Shown here: piece after piece, positions 18,387-27,441 of the stretch
How the letters are laid out: each line of letters begins with the position of its first letter
Numbering within the stretch: position 1 is the stretch's first letter
Origin: Niastella soli
GTDB taxonomy: Bacteria > Bacteroidota > Bacteroidia > Chitinophagales > Chitinophagaceae
Reading direction: 5' to 3'
NCBI RefSeq assembly: GCF_017742245.1
Contig: NZ_JAGHKO010000004.1
Coordinates: 744,001-808,000 of the forward strand
Length of the DNA: 64,000 bases
Program-made: the position numbers and the translations under genes
Notes under the pieces: generated by a model
Told to the model about the DNA's origin: nothing
What the model saw: only the letters and a program-made list of their open reading frames with translations
Database searches by the model: none

Positions 18387-20192
18387 CTAATATCCCGCAT
18401 TCTGCTGTCCAACCATTTTCGGATTTGAATTGAGCTCTGCCAGCGGAATGGGCCAGCTATAGGTCTTATCTTTCCATTCAAGTTTGCCCGTAACGTTCAT
18501 CGCCGATTCATAATACTTGGCTTCGGAAGCCCCGAGGCGCCAACGGCAAACATCAAACCACCACCCACCTTCGTTGAACAACTCGGCAAAGCGTTCATAG
18601 TACAGCGGGTTATTGCCCAATACCGGATCATCAATAGCAACAGTAGCGCCGGTTAAACTGGTATAATCAACCGGTGAGCTCGCATTTACGGGATAACCAT
18701 AAGCCCGGCGTTTTGTTTTGTTCAGGTATTCAAGTGCGGTAGCATTATCACTCGTTGCTTTTGCGGCTTCGGCGTACAACAAATACACGTCTGCCAGTCT
18801 GATCAGATAATAGTTCCAGGCATCGGCAGGGCCCGTGTTGTTGATATTATTGAAGATGGGTGCATACTTTCTAAAGCTCCAGCCATACCGGTTTGCCTGT
18901 CCGGACCAGAATGCAGGCATAGACACCGGGAACCAATGCGCGCCATCATACTTTACCGAATCGAGCCAGGGTTGCAGGGCATTTACAAACAACCGCGGAT
19001 CACAGGTCTGATTGGCCCTTGTCTGTAACGACTTTTGTTTATAGACAGGGTCCATTATCTTTTGGGGGTTGGTATAACTTTTAGGGTTACCGGCGTCGTA
19101 AGCAGGATTGTCAATTAATTTATACGAACCCAGGTCAAAACCGAAACGCGACACGTTTTTGTCGTGGAAGATCTCATTGCCATAACCCAGCGGATTGGAA
19201 GCGCCTTCGGTGCCATCCATACCCAGGGCCCAGGGACACCAGACCAACCCATTGATGGAAGTAGCATTGGGCGTATTGCCATATACCCCATAGTTGCCTT
19301 TTGAATCCTGGTCAATATTCAATTCAAAGATCGATTCTTCATTGAACTCATTGGCCTCGATACCGATAAAGGCATCGCGGTATTTTGCATAGGGCATTAA
19401 AGACCTGCCGCTGTTATCGATCACCTCTTTCAATACCGTCTTTGCATCGTTCCAGTTCTGGGTAAACACATACGCTTTGCCCAGTAATGCTTTGGCAGCC
19501 CATTCGTTGATCCTGCCTTTATCATTGCCCGACCAGGTTTTTCCTTTTAGTAACTGGGCTGAAGTTTTTAGATCACTTACGATCAGGTCCCACACTTCTT
19601 TTACCGTGTTGCGTGTTTTTTGTGTTCCTTCCAAACCGGTAGGCAGGTCGCTGAAAATAGGTACGCCTTTTTTATCGGCACCACCTGCTGCAGTTATATA
19701 GCTTTCGCCAAACAAACATTCGAGGTTAAAATAATAATAAGCCCGTAAAAAATAGGCCTGTCCTTTTACCAGGTCTGCGGTAGGCTGGTCCTGTGGTTTC
19801 CCGGTATGCGACATATAAAAATCCACGCCCTGTAAGGCCACATTGCAATTTTTGATACCGGTATAAAAACTCGTCCAGGCCTCCTGCACGTATTGGTTGG
19901 TAACGCTTAGATTGGTGGCGGCCATTTCATTCCAGGAAGGGTCGCCATCATATACACTATTAGCCGTATGCGTAGCGTTCGACAATGCCTTTGGCCACAA
20001 GTGAAAGCCAAACAGATTCGCATCGCGCAAATTGCTATAACAAGGCGCCAGCACACTGTTCAGATCATTCAGCGTGGCGGGAAAGTTCGTGGTTGAATAG
20101 GCGTCGGTTGGTGCAACCAGCCCGGGATCTTTTTTACATCCGGCCGCCAGTAGGACCAGGCTGATTACGATGAGATTTATTTTATTGAACAT
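18387..20192 (-). CDS. SusD/RagB outer-membrane glycan-binding lipoprotein
   Basis: 601 residues. The signal peptide ends in a lipobox (LLAAGC, lipidated Cys19). Family features include helical TPR-like repeats, the segment LVKGQAYFLRAYYYFNLECL, the NEWAAKALLGKAYVFTQNW repeat and the C-terminal YYLIRLADVYLLYAEA. SusD proteins cap the SusC barrel and bind the oligosaccharide on the cell surface. It follows SusC after 231 bases that contain two heptamer repeat arrays, and it precedes the GH97 gene. Together with GH87 and GH97 nearby, an alpha-glucan ligand is inferred. Confidence 0.95.
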   Translation of the reverse strand: MFNKINLIVISLVLLAAGCKKDPGLVAPTDAYSTTNFPATLNDLNSVLAPCYSNLRDANLFGFHLWPKALSNATHTANSVYDGDPSWNEMAATNLSVTNQYVQEAWTSFYTGIKNCNVALQGVDFYMSHTGKPQDQPTADLVKGQAYFLRAYYYFNLECLFGESYITAAGGADKKGVPIFSDLPTGLEGTQKTRNTVKEVWDLIVSDLKTSAQLLKGKTWSGNDKGRINEWAAKALLGKAYVFTQNWNDAKTVLKEVIDNSGRSLMPYAKYRDAFIGIEANEFNEESIFELNIDQDSKGNYGVYGNTPNATSINGLVWCPWALGMDGTEGASNPLGYGNEIFHDKNVSRFGFDLGSYKLIDNPAYDAGNPKSYTNPQKIMDPVYKQKSLQTRANQTCDPRLFVNALQPWLDSVKYDGAHWFPVSMPAFWSGQANRYGWSFRKYAPIFNNINNTGPADAWNYYLIRLADVYLLYAEAAKATSDNATALEYLNKTKRRAYGYPVNASSPVDYTSLTGATVAIDDPVLGNNPLYYERFAELFNEGGWWFDVCRWRLGASEAKYYESAMNVTGKLEWKDKTYSWPIPLAELNSNPKMVGQQNAGY

Positions 20193-20231
20193 GATAATAT
20201 TTTTTAACGATGAGTTTCACGAATGTTTGAA

Positions 20232-20266
20232 GTATGAGGTACGAGGTATGAGGTATGAGGTACGAA
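20232..20266. repeat. Heptamer tandem repeat GTAYGAG x5
   Basis: Five units in register: GTATGAG, GTACGAG, GTATGAG, GTATGAG, GTACGAA. It lies just upstream of the SusD start codon, within the SusC-SusD spacer. Confidence 0.85.
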
Positions 20267-20280
20267 ATTTCGCGAACTTC

Positions 20281-20399
20281 TACTTCTTATTTCCTATTTC
20301 TTACTTCCTACTTCTTACTTCCTATTTCTTACTTCCTATTTCTTACTTCCTATTTCTTACTTCCTATTTCTTACTTCCTACTTCTTACTTCCTACTTCA
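20281..20399. repeat. Heptamer tandem repeat TAYTTCY x17
   Basis: Seventeen consecutive 7-nt units of the form TAYTTCY run without a phase break. In the SusC-SusD transcript (minus strand) it would appear as purine-rich RGAARTA repeats. The array fills half of the spacer between the two genes. Confidence 0.9.
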
Positions 20400-20423
20400 G
20401 ATCCTGGATCTCGCACTTCGCCT

Positions 20424-23400
20424 CTAAAAGTTAATATCAATACCCGCTGAATACAACTTCACCTGCGGGTATTGCGATACGGCATCCAACCCGCGGGTGG
20501 TAACGCCTACGGCATTGCCTACAAAACCCGACATAGCAGCCGCCGAGAACGCACTTCCTAATTCAGGATCGAGCCCTGAATATTTGGTGATCACAAACAG
20601 GTTATTGGCCATTACAAAAATGCGGGCAGTCTTTATTCCTGCCTTTTGCAACAGCGGCGCATTGAATGTATAGCCAACCTGCAGGTTCTTTAATTTCAGG
20701 TAATCGCCCTTTTCTACAAAGTAGCTGTTCACTGAAGTGTAGTTCTTATTAGGATCGAGGGTAAATGTACCGTCGTTGTTCTTTATACCTAAACGGGGCT
20801 GACCAGTTAACTGGTTATCGCCGAGGAAAGACGCGCCAAACACTTTGCTGGTAGTATTGCCATCGGAGAATGGATACATTTCATAGGCTTTCACGCCATT
20901 GAAAATATCAACGCCGGCTACGCCATTGAATAATAACGAGGCATCGAAACCTTTGTAATTAAGCCGGATGGCAGCGCCGTATACAAATTTCGGATTGGGG
21001 TTACCTATTACCTGGCGGTCATCTGGCGAGAGTGTTTTTCCATTTTTATCATCATGTGCAAAGATCAGGTCGCCCGCTTTTGCACCGGGTTGCGCCGTAG
21101 CCGCAGCCGCTTCGGCATCGGATTTAAACATCCCTACCACTTTGTACCCATAATAGGAACCAAATGGTAAACCGGCCTTTGTAATGGTAATGCTCTGGTT
21201 CGACATAACGCTGAAACCAGCATCGCCTGTAGAATAATAGTTATACCCATCGAACAGTTTGTCATTGGCAATGCCGCTCAGATCGATCACTTTATTTTTA
21301 TTGAACCCGCCGTTCACACTAACGTCGAAGCCAAAGTCAGAAACTTTGCCCCGATATCCCAACAGCACATCAACCCCTTTACTATTCACTTTACCGATAT
21401 TGGTAAAATAAGGAGCGGTATAACCTGAACTCAACGCAACGGGCAACGCATATAACATATCTTTTGTATCGCGGGTATAGTATTCAACCGTGAAATAAGC
21501 TTTGCCGTTCATGGCTTCCCCATCTATACCCAGGTTGGTCTCATACACCGTTTCCCAATGCAGATTGGGGTTGGGAATGGCATTCACCGTAACACCGATA
21601 TCCAACGGGCCACCGGGTGCAAAGTTCACGCCGGATAAAGAACCCAATCCATTGGGCCCGGCAAAGGGACTATACGTTGCCACATAAGTATAAGGAGGAA
21701 TATTGCTGTTACCCAGCGTACCATAACTACCGCGGAGCTTTAAGCGGTTCAGTGCAGACCGCAACGGCACAAAGAAATTTTCTTCGCTGAGATTCCAGCC
21801 GGCCGAGAAAGCACTGAATACCCCGCGTTGTTTATTGGGCCCGAATACCGTGAAGTTGGCATCCTGCCGTACAGAACCCGTTACATAATAACGGCCTTTG
21901 TAATTATAATTGACCCGGCCAAAAAATGATTTTATCAAACCCTGGTTATCATCCTTACCCGATACCGTAGCGGAGGACTGCGATGTTTGTACAAAGGAAT
22001 AACCGGGTCTTCCTACATAACTCTGAAAGGCGTTGATGTTGCGGTATTTGTTGGTGATCTGTTCAAATCCGGCGATGGCATTGATGTTGTGTCCGCCAAA
22101 TGCCTGATCGTACGTAAGCACATAGTTTGTCAACAGCTGACTGCTCTTGATAGCAGTACGGGTAAGTGAATTCACATTGTTTACCACGGGACCAAAATTG
22201 AAGGTCGACTGATAAAAGTCCTGCGACTCATCGTAATAAGCATAACTTACGTTGGTCCTGAAAGTAAGGTGCAGCGGCAGTTTTACTTCTGCATAAATAT
22301 TTGCCTGCAGGTTATTTTTAAAATTGATGGCATCGGCCGATTCAGCGGCACCTACCGGGTTGGGCCCACCGAATTGTAATCCGCCATAACCGGGCGGCAC
22401 CACACCCCAGCTGCCATTGGCATTCTTAACAGGGATGATGGGCAATGTTCTGAACGGTGCATTGTGCAACTGCGCTTCGCTCCCCACTGGTGGCGCCGTT
22501 TTCCGTTGTGATAAAGCCAGCTGTTCACCGATCTTTAAAAAAGGCGTCAGTTTATATTCCGTATTGATCCTGGCCCCGCCGATATTGGAATAGTTCTTTA
22601 TATAAATGCCTTTTTGTTTATTGTAAAAGCCCGAGAACAGGTAGTTCACCACCGGTGAAGAACCGGCGATGGATAAATTATAGTTCGTTTCCGAAGCATC
22701 GCGGTACAGGGCATCCGTCCAGTCGGTATCGGCCAGCGTATCGGTATGGTTGGCGCCGGCAAAAAAGGTGGGGTGAATGATGTTCTGCAAACGGATGTAT
22801 TGTTCCTTATTGAGCAGTGAAATAAGCTTTGGTTTGGTAACCCCGCCCCGTGCATTGATGTTAATAGCAGGTTTGGCAGAAGCGCCCTTTTTGGTAGTGA
22901 CCACGATCACCCCGCCTGCAGCAGCAGAACCATAAATGGCGGCGGCGCTGGCGTCTTTTAAGATATCAATGGTGGCAATATCCTGCACGTTGAGGTTGTC
23001 GCCATTGGTACGAACGCCGTCAACAATATACAATGGCGTGGGCTGGTGTAAGGAAGAAAGCCCGCGGATGATGATGGTGGAACCGGCATCGGGACTGCCT
23101 GATGATTTGATGACCTCTACGCCTGCTACCCTGCCCTGTATTGCATCGGTAACATTGGTAACCGGCATGTTCTTGATGGTCTCTCCTTTTACCGAACCAA
23201 CGGCACCGGTTACATCGGTCCGTTTTTGGGTTCCATACCCCACCACTACAATTGATTCAAGATTCGATTCGAGTGTTTTCAGTACTATCTCCAACTGGTT
23301 ACTGCCTTTTGCAAGGCTCACTTCTTTTGTTTCATAACCAATGTAAGAAACAAGCAGGACGTTCACCCCTTCGGGCATTGCCAGTTCAAATTTTCCTGAG

Positions 23401-23579
23401 GCATTGGTGGTCGCATTGTTTTTGGCCCCTTTGGCTATAACGGTGGCGCCTGGTAAGGGGGCGCCTTTTTCATCTGTTACGGTGCCGGTAACAGACCTGG
23501 GCTGGGCATAACTGATTTGAAAAACCAGTAGCAATACAAAGCCGCACCACAGGTGATGAAGCAATCGCTTTCTTTGCAT
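20424..23579 (-). CDS. SusC/RagA TonB-linked outer-membrane receptor
   Basis: 1051 residues. A signal peptide (to about residue 25) is followed by a carboxypeptidase-D-like regulatory domain (about 28-115, GTVTDEKGAPLPGATVIAKG). Next come a TonB-box-like segment (ESIVVVGYGTQKRTDVTG), the plug (GRVAGVEVIKSSGSP, PLYIVDGVR) and a long barrel ending in aromatic Phe. Such receptors import oligosaccharides across the outer membrane using TonB energy. It is the first gene of the SusC-SusD-GH97 unit and lies downstream of the DUF6377 regulator on the same strand, after a 379-bp promoter-bearing gap. Confidence 0.96.
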   Translation of the reverse strand: MQRKRLLHHLWCGFVLLLVFQISYAQPRSVTGTVTDEKGAPLPGATVIAKGAKNNATTNASGKFELAMPEGVNVLLVSYIGYETKEVSLAKGSNQLEIVLKTLESNLESIVVVGYGTQKRTDVTGAVGSVKGETIKNMPVTNVTDAIQGRVAGVEVIKSSGSPDAGSTIIIRGLSSLHQPTPLYIVDGVRTNGDNLNVQDIATIDILKDASAAAIYGSAAAGGVIVVTTKKGASAKPAININARGGVTKPKLISLLNKEQYIRLQNIIHPTFFAGANHTDTLADTDWTDALYRDASETNYNLSIAGSSPVVNYLFSGFYNKQKGIYIKNYSNIGGARINTEYKLTPFLKIGEQLALSQRKTAPPVGSEAQLHNAPFRTLPIIPVKNANGSWGVVPPGYGGLQFGGPNPVGAAESADAINFKNNLQANIYAEVKLPLHLTFRTNVSYAYYDESQDFYQSTFNFGPVVNNVNSLTRTAIKSSQLLTNYVLTYDQAFGGHNINAIAGFEQITNKYRNINAFQSYVGRPGYSFVQTSQSSATVSGKDDNQGLIKSFFGRVNYNYKGRYYVTGSVRQDANFTVFGPNKQRGVFSAFSAGWNLSEENFFVPLRSALNRLKLRGSYGTLGNSNIPPYTYVATYSPFAGPNGLGSLSGVNFAPGGPLDIGVTVNAIPNPNLHWETVYETNLGIDGEAMNGKAYFTVEYYTRDTKDMLYALPVALSSGYTAPYFTNIGKVNSKGVDVLLGYRGKVSDFGFDVSVNGGFNKNKVIDLSGIANDKLFDGYNYYSTGDAGFSVMSNQSITITKAGLPFGSYYGYKVVGMFKSDAEAAAATAQPGAKAGDLIFAHDDKNGKTLSPDDRQVIGNPNPKFVYGAAIRLNYKGFDASLLFNGVAGVDIFNGVKAYEMYPFSDGNTTSKVFGASFLGDNQLTGQPRLGIKNNDGTFTLDPNKNYTSVNSYFVEKGDYLKLKNLQVGYTFNAPLLQKAGIKTARIFVMANNLFVITKYSGLDPELGSAFSAAAMSGFVGNAVGVTTRGLDAVSQYPQVKLYSAGIDINF

Positions 23580-23958
23580 AAACTGTTAATTTTTGGATTG
23601 AGATGAAATGATGTTCTTGCAAGCGAAGTCAAAAAAAAGATAAGCGGCGGGCGTTGGCAAAATATATAGCTAAAGTATAGGAAATATTGCCCTAAAAGCG
23701 GCTAACCAATATTGTAAGTAATTTACAGGCAGCGGGTTATGAACATATTAATTTTACTGGAATATATCCACAAGTAAGGGGAATTTGCATTGATAATTCG
23801 CGTAGCAGATTACAAATTTCAGGGGTTCAGGTTCAGAGCTTTCGGTTTAAAGTCCAGGTTATTAGGTTCGTGGGTTATTAGGTTATTAGGGTGACTGCCG
23901 CGACGGGGCGTCTGCCGTCTGCTCTCGGCTGAGCCGAGACCGTCTGCTGCCTCAGGAC
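23580..23958. other. Intergenic region upstream of SusC
   Basis: No gene. It should carry the SusC promoter on the minus strand; AT-rich sequence at about 23655-23690 is the likely site but has no exact consensus. AATTTGCATT at 23782-23791 is shared exactly with the region upstream of the GH87 gene. Near 23910-23940 are two GTCTGCY heptamers and the palindrome CTCGGCtgaGCCGAG. Confidence 0.5.
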
Positions 23959-25590
23959 TTAATCAATAGTCTTAATCCGCATGATCTTCTTCTCAAACTC
24001 CTCATTCGGCACTACCGACTTGTTCCTGATGCGAGTCTTGTAAGTATTGATCGTATTGACGGAATATTGCAGAATATGCGCAATTTTTTCATTTTCATGA
24101 ATACCCATGCGGGCGAGGGCAAAGATGCGCAGATCGGTATTGAGCAATTCATTATCCTCCAGTTCTATCCGGTCTTCTTCCCGGAACAGTTCATTGAACT
24201 CGGCCACAAAATTGGGAAACAGTTTCAGAAAGGCCCGGTCGAAATGTTTCAGCAACTCTTCTTTTTCTCTTTTCAGGTTGATGTTATTTACCAGGAAACG
24301 GATCTCATCGAACTTGCGGTCAGTTAGTTTCTGGTCTATGGATTTCTTGAACCGTTCTATCTTGTCGAAAAACTCGGAGTTAACATTAAAGAAATAGCCT
24401 ATATACTCTTCTTTTATCTTATTGGCGTCGTTTAGCTTTTCATTGGTCTCCGACAACCGCCGGTTTGCCTCCTGCATATTATGATGTGCTTCCAAAATGG
24501 CTTTCTGCGCACGCTTTAGTTTTTTCAGCTGTTTGAATACAATGATTATAAGGGCTACTACCAGCAAGAGTAAAAAGGTAACCAATCCCGCATACCAAAG
24601 CAGTTTTGTTCTTTGTTGTTCTATTATGGCATATTTCTGTGCTTCTATGAGCGGCAGCACATCACCCACCTGTACTTTACGCTGGCGGGCCCCAAAGAAC
24701 ACCGCATCGGAAAATGCCTGGTTAATACATACGGAAGCATTCCTGATATCGGCTTTCTTATATAATAAGGTAGATAAGATAAATGCGGCGGATGTTTCTT
24801 TGGTGCTGGATTGTACATCTGCGATCATGGCCCTTATAAGCAAAAGAATGGCCTGATCATTATCACCATTTTGAATATATAGATCACTGAGCGTAGAAGC
24901 CGTGATGGCTATCTGGTGCGGGGTAAGACCGGGACGGGCCAATAACTGATCAAAATTCCGTTTGGCATCAACGCGGTTACCCGATTTTAACTGTTTCAGT
25001 CCTTCATAATAAATATAGTCATGCGAATGGTTGGCCCAAAGCGCCAGCGCCGAATCGATGTACAGGGCGCCTTTTTCAGTATACCGCGGTGTATGGTACT
25101 GGTCTTTATCATAATCGCCCAGGTCGTAATAATATCTGCCCATGAGGGCGTAATATTCCGCCCGGCAGCTGTCGGGCACCGCACTGATCTGGATGGCTGA
25201 CAGGGAATCAAGCGTTTCTTTATACATGCCCGACGACAACATGGAAAAACCCATTTTGATGCGGGCATAATTGATCAGGGCCGGCTCATTGAGACGAAGC
25301 GCCACGGCCAGCATTTTTTTGGCGTAATTGTAGGCAGAATCGTACTGAAATACCCGATAAGCATTGTACAGGTTTTCGTACGCTTTAAATAATGCCGGCA
25401 GGTTGTTATTATTGGTAGCGGCCAGCAATTTTTTGAAGGACTCGATCTCGCCCAGTTTTTTTTGATCTAATTCCCGTTGCTGTGCCAACACCTCGTTCAA
25501 TTGTTTCAGGGAACGGGCGAGTGGTTCCGTTTGAGCATACTGGTTACAGAATATGAACAGGCAGGCGGATAGCAGCAGCAATTTTTTCAT
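23959..25590 (-). CDS. DUF6377 membrane-bound transcriptional regulator
   Basis: 543 residues. ATG at 25590 opens a signal peptide (MKKLLLLSACLFIFCNQYAQ); an upstream in-frame TTG gives an unlikely extension. Residues 25-310 are helical TPR-like repeats in the periplasm. A membrane helix (about 325-350, LLWYAGLVTFLLLLVVALII) follows, then a coiled coil and a C-terminal LuxR/GerE-like helix-turn-helix (IHENEKIAHILQYSVNTINT). This layout fits the DUF6377 family, found beside Bacteroidota glycan loci. It probably senses a glycan or partner outside the membrane and controls SusCD and perhaps the GH87 gene. It is encoded upstream of SusC on the same strand. Confidence 0.85.
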   Translation of the reverse strand: MKKLLLLSACLFIFCNQYAQTEPLARSLKQLNEVLAQQRELDQKKLGEIESFKKLLAATNNNNLPALFKAYENLYNAYRVFQYDSAYNYAKKMLAVALRLNEPALINYARIKMGFSMLSSGMYKETLDSLSAIQISAVPDSCRAEYYALMGRYYYDLGDYDKDQYHTPRYTEKGALYIDSALALWANHSHDYIYYEGLKQLKSGNRVDAKRNFDQLLARPGLTPHQIAITASTLSDLYIQNGDNDQAILLLIRAMIADVQSSTKETSAAFILSTLLYKKADIRNASVCINQAFSDAVFFGARQRKVQVGDVLPLIEAQKYAIIEQQRTKLLWYAGLVTFLLLLVVALIIIVFKQLKKLKRAQKAILEAHHNMQEANRRLSETNEKLNDANKIKEEYIGYFFNVNSEFFDKIERFKKSIDQKLTDRKFDEIRFLVNNINLKREKEELLKHFDRAFLKLFPNFVAEFNELFREEDRIELEDNELLNTDLRIFALARMGIHENEKIAHILQYSVNTINTYKTRIRNKSVVPNEEFEKKIMRIKTID

Positions 25591-25718
25591 ATGATCGTTA
25601 TGGCAAAAGGGGCTTTTATCAAAACTAAAACAGAATGGGAGCAAATCCAAATCGCAGACAGCGTAAAATTATAATTGCAAAAATTGCAATTTGCCCAAAA
25701 AGCACGTATTATAGGGAT

Positions 25719-26234
25719 ATGAAACCCTTTTTAACCATACTCCTGTTAACGGTTACATTAGGCGGCTTTGCCCAGGGAACATTCAATTACAAAGGAGTTG
25801 ACAGCTTCCCTTTGAATACCGGAGATATTGCGTTCAACGCCACACTCGACGATTCTACTTTTAGCCTTTGCAACCCCCGTACAGTTTTTCAGTATTATAA
25901 TACCGACTCTTATTACAAGCAACATAAAAGGGAAATTGAACATTATTTTAAAAGCCATTACCACCCCACTATACAAACCGCCCGCGAAACCGGCTATCTC
26001 ACTATCCGTTTTATTATTAATTGTAAGGGCCAAACAGACCGGTTCAGACTATACGAACTGAATGCCGATTATCAGCCTTACCAATTCGATACAGGCATTA
26101 GCAGCCAGTTGCTGAAGTTAACAAAAGAGCTGCGGGGCTGGCAACCTGCTGTATATAAAAATAAGATATACGACAGCTATCAATATATAACTTTCAAACT
26201 AACAAAAGGAGCCATTGAATGCATTTTACCCTGA
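25719..26234 (+). CDS. Small exported protein with TonB C-terminal-like fold
   Basis: 171 residues. ATG at 25719 opens a clean signal peptide (MKPFLTILLLTVTLGGFAQG). The C-terminal half reads like a TonB C-terminal domain: a strand YLTIRFIINCKGQT, then a helix TGISSQLLKLTKELRGW, the QPAVYKNK turn, and a final strand. There is no N-terminal membrane anchor as in true TonB, so an accessory or decoy role is possible. It overlaps the next gene by 16 bases, which implies translational coupling. Function unknown. Confidence 0.65.
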   Translation: MKPFLTILLLTVTLGGFAQGTFNYKGVDSFPLNTGDIAFNATLDDSTFSLCNPRTVFQYYNTDSYYKQHKREIEHYFKSHYHPTIQTARETGYLTIRFIINCKGQTDRFRLYELNADYQPYQFDTGISSQLLKLTKELRGWQPAVYKNKIYDSYQYITFKLTKGAIECILP

Positions 26235-27067
26235 AAAAGCTCAGCTTGTTGTTGCTATGGCTGACCGTTATACAATGGTGCCGGTCACAAACAAACTGCC
26301 GGGTATTTACCGATAGCTGCCATATTAAAGCCTGTCTGATATACAATGCAGCAGACTCATTCCACCAGGGTACCCGCCTATCGCAGCAATACTATGACAG
26401 TGCCATTAGAACATGTCCGGATTATGCCGAAGCCTGGCGTGCGATCAGTGTCCCATATTTAAAGCGGGGCGATTTCTTTACCTGGCGAAAATACCTTGAC
26501 AAAGCGGTGGCATTGAAACCCTTTCCCAATTTAGGCATCAGAGGATGGTGCCGGTGGAAATTTCTCAGGGATTATGAAGGCGCCTTAACAGACCTGCGGC
26601 AATTCGATACGCTGTCAGGGTTCCATCCAGCCAACAGTGGCGATGGCTATTTTAATTTATACATCGTTATGGCCATTTGCGAACGGGAGCAGGGCAACTA
26701 TCAACAGGCCTTTCATTATTTTTCGCTGGGTATTGACAGTGTGCTGAAACAACAGGGCGATAAATGGATCGGCTTTTCAGATTACCTGCACCGCTGTGTT
26801 ACCAGGATGAGAATAAAAGATTATACAGGCGCCTTGCTTGATCTTGACCTGCAAATAAAGAAGTACGACAATTTCGCCGAGATCTATTACTACCAGGGTT
26901 TGATCTTTCATTTACTACACCGCGAAAAGGAGGCGATAACAATCCTGGAAAAAGCCGAAGCGTTGTTGACCGCCAATCACCATCTTTCGGACATCTACTG
27001 CGAAATGCCCGACGAAGTATTTATGGAAGATATTGAGGAGGCAATTGATCGCATAAAGAAAGAGTAA
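26219..27067 (+). CDS. Exported TPR-repeat protein
   Basis: 282 residues with a signal peptide (MHFTLKKLSLLLLWLTVIQW, cleavage near CRSQ). At least four TPR-like helical pairs follow (QYYDSAIRTCPDYAEAWRAI, YLDKAVALKPFPN, AFHYFSLGIDSVLKQ, YYYQGLIFHLLHREKEAITI). TPR proteins act as protein-binding scaffolds; the partner here is unknown. Its start lies inside the end of the preceding gene, so the two are co-translated. The pair sits between the DUF6377 regulator (divergent) and the GH87 gene, and could belong to the glucan locus or be a passenger. Confidence 0.72.
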   Translation: MHFTLKKLSLLLLWLTVIQWCRSQTNCRVFTDSCHIKACLIYNAADSFHQGTRLSQQYYDSAIRTCPDYAEAWRAISVPYLKRGDFFTWRKYLDKAVALKPFPNLGIRGWCRWKFLRDYEGALTDLRQFDTLSGFHPANSGDGYFNLYIVMAICEREQGNYQQAFHYFSLGIDSVLKQQGDKWIGFSDYLHRCVTRMRIKDYTGALLDLDLQIKKYDNFAEIYYYQGLIFHLLHREKEAITILEKAEALLTANHHLSDIYCEMPDEVFMEDIEEAIDRIKKE

Positions 27068-27441
27068 GCCGCCGGTTTCAGTCTATACCGCTGTTATATT
27101 CTAAAAAATTTAACTGTACTATTAATTGGTTGGTTTACACAAAGCTACCCTTTTAAAAGAAGTGTATTTTTCCCCATTTAGCTAGATTTTCCTTATACTT
27201 TTTGGCCCTGGCAGATCACTTGATTAGTTTACATGTCCGACGATGATCGTGTTTCGCAATTTGCATTTTGCGCATACCCCGTATACCCCCCTGCACAATT
27301 TATTTCAACCCCTTCTTCACAAGAAAGGTTGCTAAAAGTATAGCTCCCTGATCCAATGAACATTGCCATATTTAAAAACACCGGCCTGGTGCTGGCTATC
27401 CTATGCGGTTAGTCGAGACAGGCCATAAACCAGATCCATTT
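27068..27441. other. Promoter region of the GH87 gene
   Basis: No large gene. It is AT-rich and contains GCAATTTGC (27256-27264, also at 25686-25694 upstream of the small exported gene) and AATTTGCATT (27258-27267, also upstream of SusC). It also has a 19-codon frame described separately. No ncRNA or terminator is evident. Confidence 0.5.
27356..27412 (+). CDS. Possible short upstream peptide
   Basis: ATG to TAG encodes 18 residues (MNIAIFKNTGLVLAILCG), a hydrophobic signal-like peptide that ends 29 bases before the GH87 start. It could be a leader peptide coupling translation, a decayed signal sequence or chance. Only the frame itself supports it. Confidence 0.2.
   Translation: MNIAIFKNTGLVLAILCG

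Noticed and set aside
20170-20427. 85-codon frame across the heptamer arrays
   Set aside because: Its sequence is almost wholly repeat-derived, so coding is implausible.
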